DNA of 64,000 nucleotides from Gammaproteobacteria bacterium (GTDB taxonomy: Bacteria > Pseudomonadota > Gammaproteobacteria > Pseudomonadales > Azotimanducaceae_A): assembly GCA_012960755.1 (NCBI GenBank), contig DUAT01000144.1, positions 62,001-126,000 on the forward strand, given 5' to 3'. The stretch's first letter is position 1, and every line of letters starts with the position of its first letter. Positions 1 to 8,383 of the stretch are shown here, piece after piece. The position numbers and the translations under genes were made by a program. Under the pieces are notes generated by a model. That model saw only the letters and a list, made by a program, of their open reading frames with translations. It was not told the DNA's origin and ran no database searches.

Positions 1-253
1 TGGATATATCTTTAATAGGTTTCGCCAGAAAAAGATCAGAGGCACATGCCAGTATATCCAGCCCATCCAGAGAATTTGCAGCCTCGGTAATCTTATCTGT
101 GAGTTCGACAGCCGGAAGCTGTTCGACTCTTGCGACGGTTGCCCCTGCTTCCTCATAGGCATCGGCAATCGCAGCCCCAGCGGGTTGGTCGGCAGCAACG
201 ACAATCGCTTTCTTACCAGTCAGATCGAAGTGCTCCACGGTTTTACTTTCCAT
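1..253 (-). CDS. SDR family oxidoreductase, N-terminal part (runs off window)
   Basis: The first 84 residues of a short-chain dehydrogenase-like protein are visible, starting MESKTVEHFDLTGKKAIVVA. An AGGAGG Shine-Dalgarno lies about 6 bases before the ATG at 253. The beta-alpha-beta start of a Rossmann fold is recognisable, but the usual TGxxxGxG cofactor loop is replaced by AADQPAGAA, so NAD(P) binding may be altered. The gene starts 11 bases after the stop of the SDR upstream and is probably co-transcribed with it. The catalytic part lies outside the window, so activity cannot be judged. Confidence 0.75.
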   Translation of the reverse strand, partial: MESKTVEHFDLTGKKAIVVAADQPAGAAIADAYEEAGATVARVEQLPAVELTDKITEAANSLDGLDILACASDLFLAKPIKDIS

Positions 254-264
254 CCTATGCCCTC

Positions 265-1071
265 CTAGCCGACATATTCCGGCACAAAGTCAACTGGCCC
301 GAGGCCACCGGCTAACCCACCACCGTCAATCGTAAACGCCTGCCCTGTAATATATGAGGAAGCGTCAGACGCCAGGTAAACAGCCAGGGGGCCAAGCTCC
401 CACCATTCTCCGAGCCGCCTTACTGGAATACGGATTCCACGTTGATGGCGAATCTGCTCTTCCTTTTCCGAGGTCGCCGGTCCCTGTGCCACAAATCCCG
501 GAATAATGGTATTAACCCGAATGTTATGCGGCGCAAGCATGGTTGCCGTGCTTTTAGTCAGCGAAATCTGGCCGCCCTTCGCCGTTGGGTATGCAAAAGA
601 TTGATTACCGCGCAATGCTGTTCCCGAGGCAGTATGAATAATGACACCACCTTCGCCGTGACTGACCATGTGTTTTGCTGCGGCCCTCGAGCAGTAAAAA
701 TTGCTTTTTAGGTTAGTCGCCAGTACAGCTTCAAAAGCCTCATCCGGATACTCCCAAAACTCCCAGTTACCTTGAACCCCTCCGCCACCAGCATTGGCGA
801 TCATGACATCAATCTTTCCGTATTCATCAACACAACGATCAACCAGCCCATCCACCAGGGAGGAATCTGTGACATCGCACTGATGTGCGATTGCGGTACC
901 GCCATCCGCTGTAATTTCACTAACGGTGTCGTCAATTTGTTCCTGGGTTCTGGCGCTACATATAACAGAAGCACCTGCTTTTGCCAACGCTTTGGCCATT
1001 GCCTTACCCAGGCCACGACCTGATCCGGTGACGACCACGGCGCGACCATCCAGTCGAATTTTCTCTAACAT
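265..1071 (-). CDS. SDR family NAD(P)-dependent oxidoreductase
   Basis: A complete 268-residue classical short-chain dehydrogenase/reductase, probably a cytosolic enzyme that interconverts an alcohol and a ketone. The cofactor motif TGSGRGLG is at residues 15-22, NAG is near 93-95, Ser149 is present, and YPTAK at 161-165 supplies the catalytic Tyr and Lys. The C-terminus has the common IDGG motif. It lies between a PhyH dioxygenase gene upstream and a second SDR downstream on the same strand, which suggests one oxidative catabolic operon. The substrate cannot be deduced. Confidence 0.9.
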   Translation of the reverse strand: MLEKIRLDGRAVVVTGSGRGLGKAMAKALAKAGASVICSARTQEQIDDTVSEITADGGTAIAHQCDVTDSSLVDGLVDRCVDEYGKIDVMIANAGGGGVQGNWEFWEYPDEAFEAVLATNLKSNFYCSRAAAKHMVSHGEGGVIIHTASGTALRGNQSFAYPTAKGGQISLTKSTATMLAPHNIRVNTIIPGFVAQGPATSEKEEQIRHQRGIRIPVRRLGEWWELGPLAVYLASDASSYITGQAFTIDGGGLAGGLGPVDFVPEYVG

Positions 1072-1109
1072 AATCAGTTCCTATTGCGTATACATGGGCA
1101 AGTCGAATC

Positions 1110-1997
1110 CTAATCGTACAGGCCGCGTGGATTTCGAGCCATCAGTTCATAGTCAGGGCCTGATTTCTGCCAGCCATAAGGTTGGTTTTGAGCAACGAGT
1201 GTTTTGAAACGCCCGTTGTTTGCGTGGCGCAGCAGAACCTCTTCAGGCACCACATCACCGTGTCGTTCCTGGGTTTGAATGTACTGGCGGCTGAAGTAGA
1301 CAGCCAGGTTCATCCGGATGCCCGGATTTACCCTCGCGAAAGAACCGTGCCAGGTATTGCCGTGCCACACCACACAGTCACCAGGGTCAAGATCCATGGA
1401 GACAGCATGCGGATTCGCCTTGCTCTGCCCCAACATCATCTCCGGCACTGTCGGCTGGCGTGCCAGCTTATGACTGCCCGGCACCATCGCCAGGGCACCA
1501 GCCTCCTTACTATAGGGTGTCAGGGCGTAATTGACATTGGCCACCTGGGAAATATCGGAAAACGGTGCTGGCATGCCGTTGCCGTTATCTGAATGCAATG
1601 GCAGAGGGTGACCGCCCGGTGCTTTGAAGTGACAACCAATGCTGGAGAGCAAGCAACTTTCCCCGAGCAGGTAGGTAATTAGCGCCAAAGGTTTTGGCTC
1701 CATTAAAATTTCTTCGAAAACCTGGTCGTCATAAAGCATGTAGGGGAGATAGGTTCCACCTTCCAGCTTGTCGCTTGTCTCGTTTTCGATATCAAAGCTA
1801 TGGCCAAACTGGTTTTCTGCGCGGTGGAGTATCTTCTCTTTTGCCCTGTCAATTTGATCAACCGACAATACCCCTTTGAGCGTGGTATATCCCTTCGCCT
1901 CAAGTTCGATGAGATTGTCATTTAAGCCCAGCGATTCGATCTCATCGAGAACACGCTGCAGGGGATTCGAACGGGGTTGTGCCTTTACTTGTGCCAT
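1110..1997 (-). CDS. Phytanoyl-CoA dioxygenase (PhyH) family protein
   Basis: A 295-residue Fe(II)/2-oxoglutarate-dependent oxygenase of the PhyH family, which hydroxylates lipid-like or small organic substrates. The facial-triad HxD is His135-Ser-Asp137. The distal His lies in the WHGNTWHGSF segment (His212 or His217), and Arg228 in PGIRMN is placed to bind 2-oxoglutarate. The length is normal for the family. The stop lies about 40 bases before the SDR gene, on the same strand and probably in the same operon. The substrate is unknown. Confidence 0.9.
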   Translation of the reverse strand: MAQVKAQPRSNPLQRVLDEIESLGLNDNLIELEAKGYTTLKGVLSVDQIDRAKEKILHRAENQFGHSFDIENETSDKLEGGTYLPYMLYDDQVFEEILMEPKPLALITYLLGESCLLSSIGCHFKAPGGHPLPLHSDNGNGMPAPFSDISQVANVNYALTPYSKEAGALAMVPGSHKLARQPTVPEMMLGQSKANPHAVSMDLDPGDCVVWHGNTWHGSFARVNPGIRMNLAVYFSRQYIQTQERHGDVVPEEVLLRHANNGRFKTLVAQNQPYGWQKSGPDYELMARNPRGLYD

Positions 1998-2159
1998 TGC
2001 AAGTTTTCCTGTTTTTTCTTGTCTAAAGAGTGTCTAAAAAGCGTCTAAAGCAAGGTTGTCCAAAGTGTCGAGTAAATAAATAAACCATTCTGTGACGCAT
2101 CGCAAGTGTGCTAACGCTGCCCGGGAGGCTGATCTCTATTCTCGGTCAGCCTCCTGGCG

Positions 2160-3407
2160 TCATTCTGGCCCGAGATATTCCGCAAAAGTTTCCCAATTCG
2201 CGCCCGCCAATTGCCTGGCGTTCTGTGTGTACTTCCAATCGAAGTCCTGTTCAAACTCTTCTGGTCTCGACATGGATAGCTCTGCCACAGGGACTTTAGG
2301 CCGATCAGGATCAATCACATTACCATCGACCATGCCAAAACCAGCAAATGTCTTATAGCCCATCAGCGCTTTTAGCTTAGGTGATACGGCAGCAAGGATG
2401 TTTTCCGGGACACTAAGGTATTGATTCTCCTGTTGACGCATCATACCGCGGAGATACAGGTTTCTCATACCCAGCCGTGTGCCCCGGGCAGTTCTTTCCC
2501 CACCAGAATGCAACAACCGGCTGTCGGTGAGAATGCAACAGCCAGCCGGTGCCGTTAAAGAAACTAGATTACCTTCGGCGAGTTTCTCGAATTCAACACC
2601 AGGCCTGATTTTGTTGCGACCGTTTGCTTCGCGGTGAGATCCCGGCACCATATAGGTACCACCCTCTTCGAGGCTAAACTCTGAAAAAGTCCAAATGATC
2701 AGACAAGCCAGCGGGTATTCCGGGTGAGGCAGTGGTGTCCCGCCCTGGTCCTGATGCAGCTCCTGCAAACCACCACCCTGGTGAACGATAGATCCGTGCG
2801 TAGTACCAAGATAATAGCCTTTCCCCAGGATCTTTCCGAGCAGTGTCTCAATCAGGCTTGCGCGCTGGCAGGCAGATTCCTCAAACGCGATCAGGTCCCT
2901 GAATACCTGTCCCTTGGGCAGCATATTAAACACCAATTGTGCGTTGCCATGATGGCTCATATGCGCGACTTTTGCAGCACGTTCTGCCTTCGCCTGATCC
3001 AGCAGTCGGTTCACCTGTGCCTCTACCTGTGCAGGAGACAGCACATCTTCAACAATGCAATAGCCCCAGCGCATAAAGTCTCTTTCGAGCTGAGCCTGGT
3101 TCGTTGTTGCTTTCGGCAGGTGTGGGAAATCGGAGCTGCGTCTTATTTTCCCCCGATGCTCGGTGATACCTAACAGTCTGGCACCTGAACGTTTGGCTTC
3201 ACCATAGTTTATCTCAGCTGGGTATTCACCATCCGGTTCACCCTCACCCGATTCTTCGGATTGATCCGATTGATCCAAAAGTGCCCGCAGACGTTCAACC
3301 TCTGCCCGTAACTCGGTGACCTCGTCTTCAGCCGTGGGCGTGGGCGCAGTGCTGACACCAGCGTCACGGTGACTGGGTGCGATATCATTCTCGCGATCTT
3401 CGTTCAT
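2160..3407 (-). CDS. Phytanoyl-CoA dioxygenase family protein with N-terminal coiled coil
   Basis: A 415-residue PhyH-family Fe(II)/2-oxoglutarate dioxygenase. HxD is His218-Gln-Asp220; His300 (LLHSGG) and Arg311 (TRLGMR) complete the metal and 2-oxoglutarate sites. An acidic N-terminal extension of about 90 residues includes a short heptad-like segment (about 28-46, ELRAEVERLRALL) not typical of the family. The ATG at 3407 is preferred over an upstream in-frame ATG at 3473 because AGGTAAGG sits just upstream of it. It is transcribed divergently from the LLM gene at 3565 and heads the minus-strand group. Confidence 0.88.
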   Translation of the reverse strand: MNEDRENDIAPSHRDAGVSTAPTPTAEDEVTELRAEVERLRALLDQSDQSEESGEGEPDGEYPAEINYGEAKRSGARLLGITEHRGKIRRSSDFPHLPKATTNQAQLERDFMRWGYCIVEDVLSPAQVEAQVNRLLDQAKAERAAKVAHMSHHGNAQLVFNMLPKGQVFRDLIAFEESACQRASLIETLLGKILGKGYYLGTTHGSIVHQGGGLQELHQDQGGTPLPHPEYPLACLIIWTFSEFSLEEGGTYMVPGSHREANGRNKIRPGVEFEKLAEGNLVSLTAPAGCCILTDSRLLHSGGERTARGTRLGMRNLYLRGMMRQQENQYLSVPENILAAVSPKLKALMGYKTFAGFGMVDGNVIDPDRPKVPVAELSMSRPEEFEQDFDWKYTQNARQLAGANWETFAEYLGPE

Positions 3408-3478
3408 AACCTTACCTGCATTATTAACCCGGATATCATAGCGCGTCCTCCATGTTTCGCACCATTGGTACATCAGGA

Positions 3479-3500
3479 AACCTCTGATTAATCAGAGGTT
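3479..3500. repeat. 22-bp perfect palindrome in divergent intergenic region
   Basis: The core CCTCTGATTAATCAGAGG (3481-3498) is a perfect inverted repeat, extended by AA/TT. The right half plus flank, AATCAGAGGTTCCTTAG (3490-3506), recurs exactly at 7860-7876 next to a truncated toxin gene. It could be a dimeric-regulator operator between the divergent genes at 3407 and 3565, or the fused ends of an excised small mobile element. The second copy favours the latter. Confidence 0.55.
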
Positions 3501-3564
3501 CCTTAGATAGCTATAACTGCTGATCACAGGCACAATAGTTTTTTATGAACCGGAATACAAAAAC

Positions 3565-4473
3565 ATGGACTGGGGAATACATTTACCGCAACTGGGCAAT
3601 CAGGTTAGTCGTGAAAGCCTGATCAGGTTCGCCAGGCGTATCGATGAATTGGGCATTCATTCCGGTTGGGTGAGTGACCATGTTTGCTGGCCTGCGGCGT
3701 TTGAACCGAACTATCCGTACACCGATGACGGCAGCTTCCCCGCACCCAATGATATGGCGTGGCTGGATCCCATCGGTACCCTGCTTTTCGTCGCAGGCTG
3801 TACTGAGCACATAAAACTGGGGACGACTGTATTGATCCTTCCCTACCGGTTACCCGTAGTAACAGCAAAGCAACTGGCCACCCTGGATGTTGTCTCAAAC
3901 GGCCGTTTAATCCTCGGGGTGGGTGTTGGCTGGATGAAAGAAGAGGCCGAGGTTCTGGGCATGCCGTTTGATCATCGCGGCAAACGTAGCAACGAACAGC
4001 TCGAGATATTCCAGTCCCTGTTCACCCAGGAGGAACCTGAGTTCCAGGGTGATTACTATCAATTACCAAAAGTGAGGTTTGAACCCAAACCTTTGCAGGA
4101 TCCGGTTCCCGTATGGGTTGGAGGTGATACCAGACTGGCCTTCCACCGTGTTGCGAAATATGGCCAGGGATTCCAGGCCGCATTCCAGCCGTTTGATCGA
4201 ATCAAAGAAGAAATAAGTGAGATCCACGCGTGTTGCGAGACCATTGGCCGTGACCCGAAAGAACTGACGTTCTCTGTCCGGATGTACCTGGACCCAAAAG
4301 GCATGATGGAGCCTGAGAAGTCGATAACAGGAAATCAGGAACAAATACTGGCTACTATTGAGCAAATGAGATCCATCGGTGTGTCCCATATTTTGCTCGA
4401 CCCGGTAGCACCAGGGGGTGTCGATGGGCGGTTGGAGGCTGTTGAGCAGTTTATCGAATTCGTGGGTGGGTGA
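3565..4473 (+). CDS. LLM class flavin-dependent oxidoreductase (F420-type)
   Basis: A 302-residue luciferase-like TIM-barrel oxidoreductase. It starts MDWGIHLPQLG and contains the family patterns SDHV near residue 38, LGVGVGWMKEE near 115-125 and PVPVWVGGD near 180. Members use FMN or F420 to oxidise or reduce small organics. The length is normal for TIGR03619-like enzymes. It stands alone on the plus strand, divergent from the PhyH/SDR operon, and ends upstream of a decayed toxin gene. The choice between FMN and F420 cannot be made from sequence alone. Confidence 0.85.
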   Translation: MDWGIHLPQLGNQVSRESLIRFARRIDELGIHSGWVSDHVCWPAAFEPNYPYTDDGSFPAPNDMAWLDPIGTLLFVAGCTEHIKLGTTVLILPYRLPVVTAKQLATLDVVSNGRLILGVGVGWMKEEAEVLGMPFDHRGKRSNEQLEIFQSLFTQEEPEFQGDYYQLPKVRFEPKPLQDPVPVWVGGDTRLAFHRVAKYGQGFQAAFQPFDRIKEEISEIHACCETIGRDPKELTFSVRMYLDPKGMMEPEKSITGNQEQILATIEQMRSIGVSHILLDPVAPGGVDGRLEAVEQFIEFVGG

Positions 4474-4565
4474 CCGAAGACTGAAGCTTTAAGGGTGTTT
4501 CGACAGTCGCGACTTGCACAAAACGTACAAGTTATACAGAAAAACCAAACAGCATGCTCTCATAG

Positions 4566-4828
4566 ATGATTGAATTACCAACCTGGACCAGGGAGGCCTG
4601 GTCTGACTACTTGTACAGGCAGCGTCAAAACAAAAAAACACTGAGAAGAATTAACAAACTGATAGTTGACACACAACGTTCACCATTTGAAGGGGTTGGC
4701 AAACCTGAACGCCTCAAGGAAACCTGAGCGGATTTTGGTCAAAGCGGATAGACGAAACAAACCGATTAGTCTACGTGGTCGACAATACTCAGATCTCAAT
4801 CATCTCATGCCGTTATCACTACAACTAA
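4566..4828 (+). pseudogene. yoeB: YoeB-family toxin, frameshifted remnant
   Basis: Reading from ATG 4566 gives MIELPTWTREAWSDYLYRQ and then INKLIVDTQRSPFEGVGKPE, a clear YoeB ribosome-dependent mRNA interferase. The frame ends at a TGA after PERLKET. The expected continuation (SGFWSKRIDETNRLVYVV, ending SCRYHYN and TAA at 4826-4828) lies in another frame. A single indel near 4726 therefore split an otherwise full-length gene of about 87 codons. No YefM/Phd antitoxin is recognisable in the roughly 90 bases upstream. The gene is presumably inactive. Confidence 0.85.
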
Positions 4829-4877
4829 ATTGTTAAGCACCGCTGCCTACATCCCGCGTGCTACCCTGCACACTGAT

Positions 4878-5879
4878 TCAATCGTCATCGCTCAACCGGA
4901 CCAGCATCTTGCCGGTGTTCTCGCCGCTCAACAACCCAATCATGGCGGCCGGAGCTTCTTCGATGCCATTCATTATGGTTTCGCGGTACTTCATCTTGCC
5001 GTCTGCGATCCACCGCCGCATATCAGAAAGGAACTGATCTCGCATATGATTAAACTCATAGACCACAAAGCCTTTCATGGTGACGCGGTTGTATATCATA
5101 TTCGATAAGGTGGTAACCCCTTCTGATCTTGCTCCCTTGTTGTTGTAGCCTGAAATCATGCCACAGACCGGGATTCTGCCCAGGGGTCGCATTTGCCCAC
5201 AGGCAGCATCCAGATGCTTGCCGCCAACATTTTCGAAGTAAACATCAATACCGTCCGGCAAACCAATATGGAGTTCCTTCGAAATACTCTTCGTTTTGTA
5301 ATTGAAAGCGTAGTCAAATCCGAGCTCCGATGTCAGGTACTCGACCTTCTCATCGGAACCGCAACTACCGGCTACCCGGCAGTTTTTGATCTTTGCTATC
5401 TGACCCACCACACTTCCAACTGCTCCGGCAGCGGCAGAGACGAAAACATTCTCGCCCTCTTTTAGTTCACCAGTGACCAGCAATCCGCCCCACGCCGTAA
5501 AACCTGTTCCACCGAGTACATGCAAATGGGTGGTTAACGGTTCTCCGTCCAGGGTGATGATCTGTAGTTGTTTCGCCTTTGCGATACAGTACTCCCGAAA
5601 ACCATATCGATGTTGTACGTAACACCCCACAGGAAATTCCACATCGTCACTTTCAACAACCTTGCCGATCGCGCCGCCACCCATGGCCTCATCCAGCTTG
5701 GTTTGACCATTGCTCATCGGTGGACGCATCGCAGGATCAATTGACATGTACAGATTCTTAACCAGAATATCCCCAGCCGATGTTTGCAGTGTATTTTCAA
5801 CCAACTGAAAATTTTCCGGCACCGGCATGCCATCAGGTCTGGAAACCAGGTGGATTTCTCTGCTGACGATTTCACTCAT
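4878..5879 (-). CDS. NADP-dependent oxidoreductase (MDR, leukotriene B4 12-hydroxydehydrogenase/CurA-like)
   Basis: A 333-residue zinc-independent medium-chain dehydrogenase/reductase. The opening RPDGMPVPENFQLVE and NLYMSIDPAMRP are characteristic of the PTGR/CurA branch, which reduces alpha,beta-unsaturated ketones with NADPH. The Rossmann glycine motif AAAGAVGSVVG lies near residues 148-158, and the catalytic-domain pattern DVYFENVGG is present. It is divergent from the GMC oxidoreductase at 6003. A homologue with the same architecture lies at 15227-16393. Confidence 0.9.
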   Translation of the reverse strand: MSEIVSREIHLVSRPDGMPVPENFQLVENTLQTSAGDILVKNLYMSIDPAMRPPMSNGQTKLDEAMGGGAIGKVVESDDVEFPVGCYVQHRYGFREYCIAKAKQLQIITLDGEPLTTHLHVLGGTGFTAWGGLLVTGELKEGENVFVSAAAGAVGSVVGQIAKIKNCRVAGSCGSDEKVEYLTSELGFDYAFNYKTKSISKELHIGLPDGIDVYFENVGGKHLDAACGQMRPLGRIPVCGMISGYNNKGARSEGVTTLSNMIYNRVTMKGFVVYEFNHMRDQFLSDMRRWIADGKMKYRETIMNGIEEAPAAMIGLLSGENTGKMLVRLSDDD

Positions 5880-6002
5880 AGTTTTTTCTCTACCATAATC
5901 GATAGATCGATCCTACCGTGTGAACAGACCGCGATCAAACATGTTGTTTGCCGTTCACGTCATAGTAGGGCATATTCTTTTCCGTATCGTGAGGAGGCAA
6001 TA

Positions 6003-7598
6003 ATGGCGAATGAACCAGTTGATGTGCTAATTATCGGTGCCGGGGCATCGGGTGCCGCATTTGCGTGGAGTATGGCTGATACTCGAATGAAGATTCTCTG
6101 CATGGAGCAGGGGGACTGGATGAATCCGAGTGATTACCCCAGCACGGGAATGGATTGGGAATCGAGAGAGGACTTCAGCATCAGTCCTAACCGGCGAAAT
6201 AGGGAAACCGACTACCCTATCAATGAAACCAATTCTCCCATTGCTGTCGCCAACTTCAACGGTGTCGGTGGCGGCACTGTTCTCTACGCTGGACATTTCC
6301 CTCGCTTTCACCCATCTGACTTCAGGGTTAAATCCCTGGACGGCGTGGCTGATGACTGGCCAATTGACTACGAAACCCTGGCGCCCTACTACGACGAAAA
6401 TGATCGCATGATGGGCGTCTCGGGTCTTGAAGGTGATCCGGCCTACCCGGACAAGAAGTCAATGATGCCCCCCCTGCCGCTGGGTAAATCCGGTCAGGTT
6501 ATCGCCAGGGGGTTTAACAAAAAGGGCTGGCACTGGTGGCCATCTGATTCTGCAATTGCGACCGAACAATATGATGGCCGGGACAAGTGCATTAATCTTG
6601 GTGCCTGCGTTCACGGCTGTGCCCAGGGGGCCAAAGCCAGTACTGATATCACTTATTGGCCCCATGCGATCCGCGCCGGTGTCGAACTACGAACCCGATG
6701 TCGTGTAAAAGAAATTACAGTGAATGATCAGGGCATGGCAACGGGTGTTATCTACTTCGACGCACAGGGCAACGAGCTTGAACAAAAGGCTGAAGTTGTT
6801 GTGATGGCCTGCAATGGCGTAGGCACACCAAGAATCCTTTTGAATTCTGTCTCCCGGCAATTTCCTGACGGGCTTGCGAACAATAGCGGACTGATTGGAA
6901 AAAATTTCATGTTTCATCCCTATGCTTCTATACAGGGCGTGTTTGAAGATCCGCTGGATGGCAACCATGGCCCACACGATAGTATCTGGAGCCAGGAATT
7001 TTACGAAACAGATCTTTCCCGGGGGTTTGTACGGGGCTACACGTACGAGATCAACAGAGGCAGGGGGCCGGTTGCCACGGCGATGACCGGGGTATTTTCG
7101 GGCCGTATTCCCTGGGGTGAAGGGCATCACCAGGCTTATCGAAAATATGTAAACCGCCTCACTGGCATGGTAGCTATTTGTGAAGATTTACCGGAGCTGC
7201 ACAATACGGTTACCCTGGACCCTGAACTAAAAGACTCAAATGGCATACCAGCCCCCAAGCTCGATTATACGTTGAGCCAAAACAGTAAAGATATGTTGGC
7301 ATTCTCAATCGCACGTGCGTCAGAAGTGCTGCGAGCTGCAGGCGCAACTGACATTCTCTCTGAATCTCCCATTGCTGGCGGTGGCTGGCACCTGATGGGA
7401 ACTGCCCGAATGGGGACGGACCCGGAAAACTCTGTCGTTAATGAATGGGGACGCAGCCATGATGTTCCAAATCTGTTTGTCATTGACGGCAGCATCTTTG
7501 TCACCAGCGCCGGAGTGAATCCGACGCGAACCATACAGGCACTTGCCCTGTATGTGGCAGATTCCATGAAAAAACGGTTGGCGAACCTGTTTGACTAG
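6003..7598 (+). CDS. GMC family oxidoreductase (FAD-dependent dehydrogenase)
   Basis: A 531-residue glucose-methanol-choline oxidoreductase resembling the large subunit of gluconate-type dehydrogenases. An FAD GxGxxG motif (IIGAGASGAAF) is at residues 9-19, GGGTVLYAG lies near 95, and GGWHLMGTARMG near 455 carries the catalytic His. NPTRTIQALAL closes the FAD site. ATG 6003 was chosen because GAGGAGG lies immediately upstream. The gene for the subunit-3-like partner (7886) follows, separated only by a truncated toxin gene. It is probably a periplasm-facing or membrane-attached dehydrogenase, although no signal peptide is visible on this subunit. Confidence 0.88.
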   Translation: MANEPVDVLIIGAGASGAAFAWSMADTRMKILCMEQGDWMNPSDYPSTGMDWESREDFSISPNRRNRETDYPINETNSPIAVANFNGVGGGTVLYAGHFPRFHPSDFRVKSLDGVADDWPIDYETLAPYYDENDRMMGVSGLEGDPAYPDKKSMMPPLPLGKSGQVIARGFNKKGWHWWPSDSAIATEQYDGRDKCINLGACVHGCAQGAKASTDITYWPHAIRAGVELRTRCRVKEITVNDQGMATGVIYFDAQGNELEQKAEVVVMACNGVGTPRILLNSVSRQFPDGLANNSGLIGKNFMFHPYASIQGVFEDPLDGNHGPHDSIWSQEFYETDLSRGFVRGYTYEINRGRGPVATAMTGVFSGRIPWGEGHHQAYRKYVNRLTGMVAICEDLPELHNTVTLDPELKDSNGIPAPKLDYTLSQNSKDMLAFSIARASEVLRAAGATDILSESPIAGGGWHLMGTARMGTDPENSVVNEWGRSHDVPNLFVIDGSIFVTSAGVNPTRTIQALALYVADSMKKRLANLFD

Positions 7599-7629
7599 GA
7601 GGTTGACCGAGCATAGAGAGCTAATTTAG

Positions 7630-7893
7630 ATGACCTATACACCAGAGCGCGGAGATTTTGTGTGGACGGACTTTGACCCTTCGGCCGGACATGAGCAAGC
7701 GCATAAACACCCTGCTATCATCTTGTCGCCCCAAGCTTTCAATGGGAAGTTAAAACTCGCACTTGTCGCGCAGATTACGAGCAGGGTTAGGCAGCACGGA
7801 TTTGAAGTTGCTTTGCGGGACTGCAAAACCAAGGGGCCCATATTATGCATACCGACCTCAATCAGAGGTTCCTTAGGAAATAGCAATGAGTGA
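7630..7893 (+). pseudogene. MazF/PemK-like toxin, C-terminally truncated
   Basis: An 87-residue ORF with the MazF/PemK beginning (RGDFVWTDFDPSAGHEQAH, then KHPAIILSP). It lacks the last 20-25 residues of the usual 105-110, which normally carry the final strand and helix. Similarity stops at PTS, and the tail is encoded by AATCAGAGGTTCCTTAG, a segment also found at 3490-3506. No antitoxin gene precedes it. Its stop overlaps the start of the next gene (ATGAGTGA). It is probably a non-functional remnant left when an element inserted in, or was deleted from, the GMC operon. Confidence 0.65.
7860..7876. repeat. Second copy of AATCAGAGGTTCCTTAG
   Basis: Seventeen bases identical to 3490-3506. Here they lie at the truncation point of the mazF-like gene and directly upstream of the start of the gluconate-dehydrogenase subunit gene. 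The flanking ACCTC/GAGGT can form a small hairpin (7855-7869). This fits a breakpoint scar or the end of a small mobile element. Confidence 0.5.
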
Positions 7894-8356
7894 TCTAATC
7901 AAGACAGAGCTACCCCTGACAGATGACGAACGTGCCATCCTTAAAATTATAGTAAGTACCATTATACCCGCGAGTAAAGAGTTCAATCTGCCCGGTGCGA
8001 ATGATGCGGAGATTTTTAACCGGATCCTCAGTCACGGACAGAAACACGAAGACCTGCTCAGGCAAGGTACTAAAACAATTGACGAACAATCGTTAGAACG
8101 TTTCGCGTCTCCATTCGTCGAATCTTCAAACGCTGATCAGTCGGTATTGATTGGCGAGTTGAAAAGCTCAAACAGCCCCTTTGTGCCAATTCTGGTGAGC
8201 ATCACGCTTCAGGGTTACTACCAGGACCCACGCGTCCTTGAGTCCGTTGAGATGGAAGCACGCCCACCATTTCCCCAGGGATACGAAGTCGAACAGGGAG
8301 ACTGGTCGCTACTTGATCCTGTTCGCAATCGCGAGAAGTTCTACCGCAAGGTGTGA
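7886..8356 (+). CDS. Gluconate 2-dehydrogenase subunit 3 family protein
   Basis: A 156-residue homologue of the small (gamma) subunit that accompanies GMC-type dehydrogenases. The pattern LTDDERAILKIIVSTIIPAS near the N-terminus and the closing GYYQDPRVLESV...ARPPFPQGY are diagnostic. No twin-arginine or Sec signal is visible at the N-terminus, unlike canonical subunits, so export is uncertain. It lies downstream of the GMC gene at 6003 and probably forms a complex with its product. The ATG overlaps the end of the truncated toxin ORF, which may have replaced the original ribosome-binding region. Confidence 0.8.
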   Translation: MSDLIKTELPLTDDERAILKIIVSTIIPASKEFNLPGANDAEIFNRILSHGQKHEDLLRQGTKTIDEQSLERFASPFVESSNADQSVLIGELKSSNSPFVPILVSITLQGYYQDPRVLESVEMEARPPFPQGYEVEQGDWSLLDPVRNREKFYRKV

Positions 8357-8383
8357 GCCTTTCAATAAACCGAGGATAATTCA

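Noticed and set aside
3479..7876. Complete composite transposon between the repeated 17-mers
   Set aside because: There is no transposase gene or remnant in the interval, and most genes inside are ordinary catabolic genes with neighbour-like composition.
7630..7893. Functional MazF toxin-antitoxin module
   Set aside because: No antitoxin gene is present, and the C-terminal part of the toxin fold is missing.
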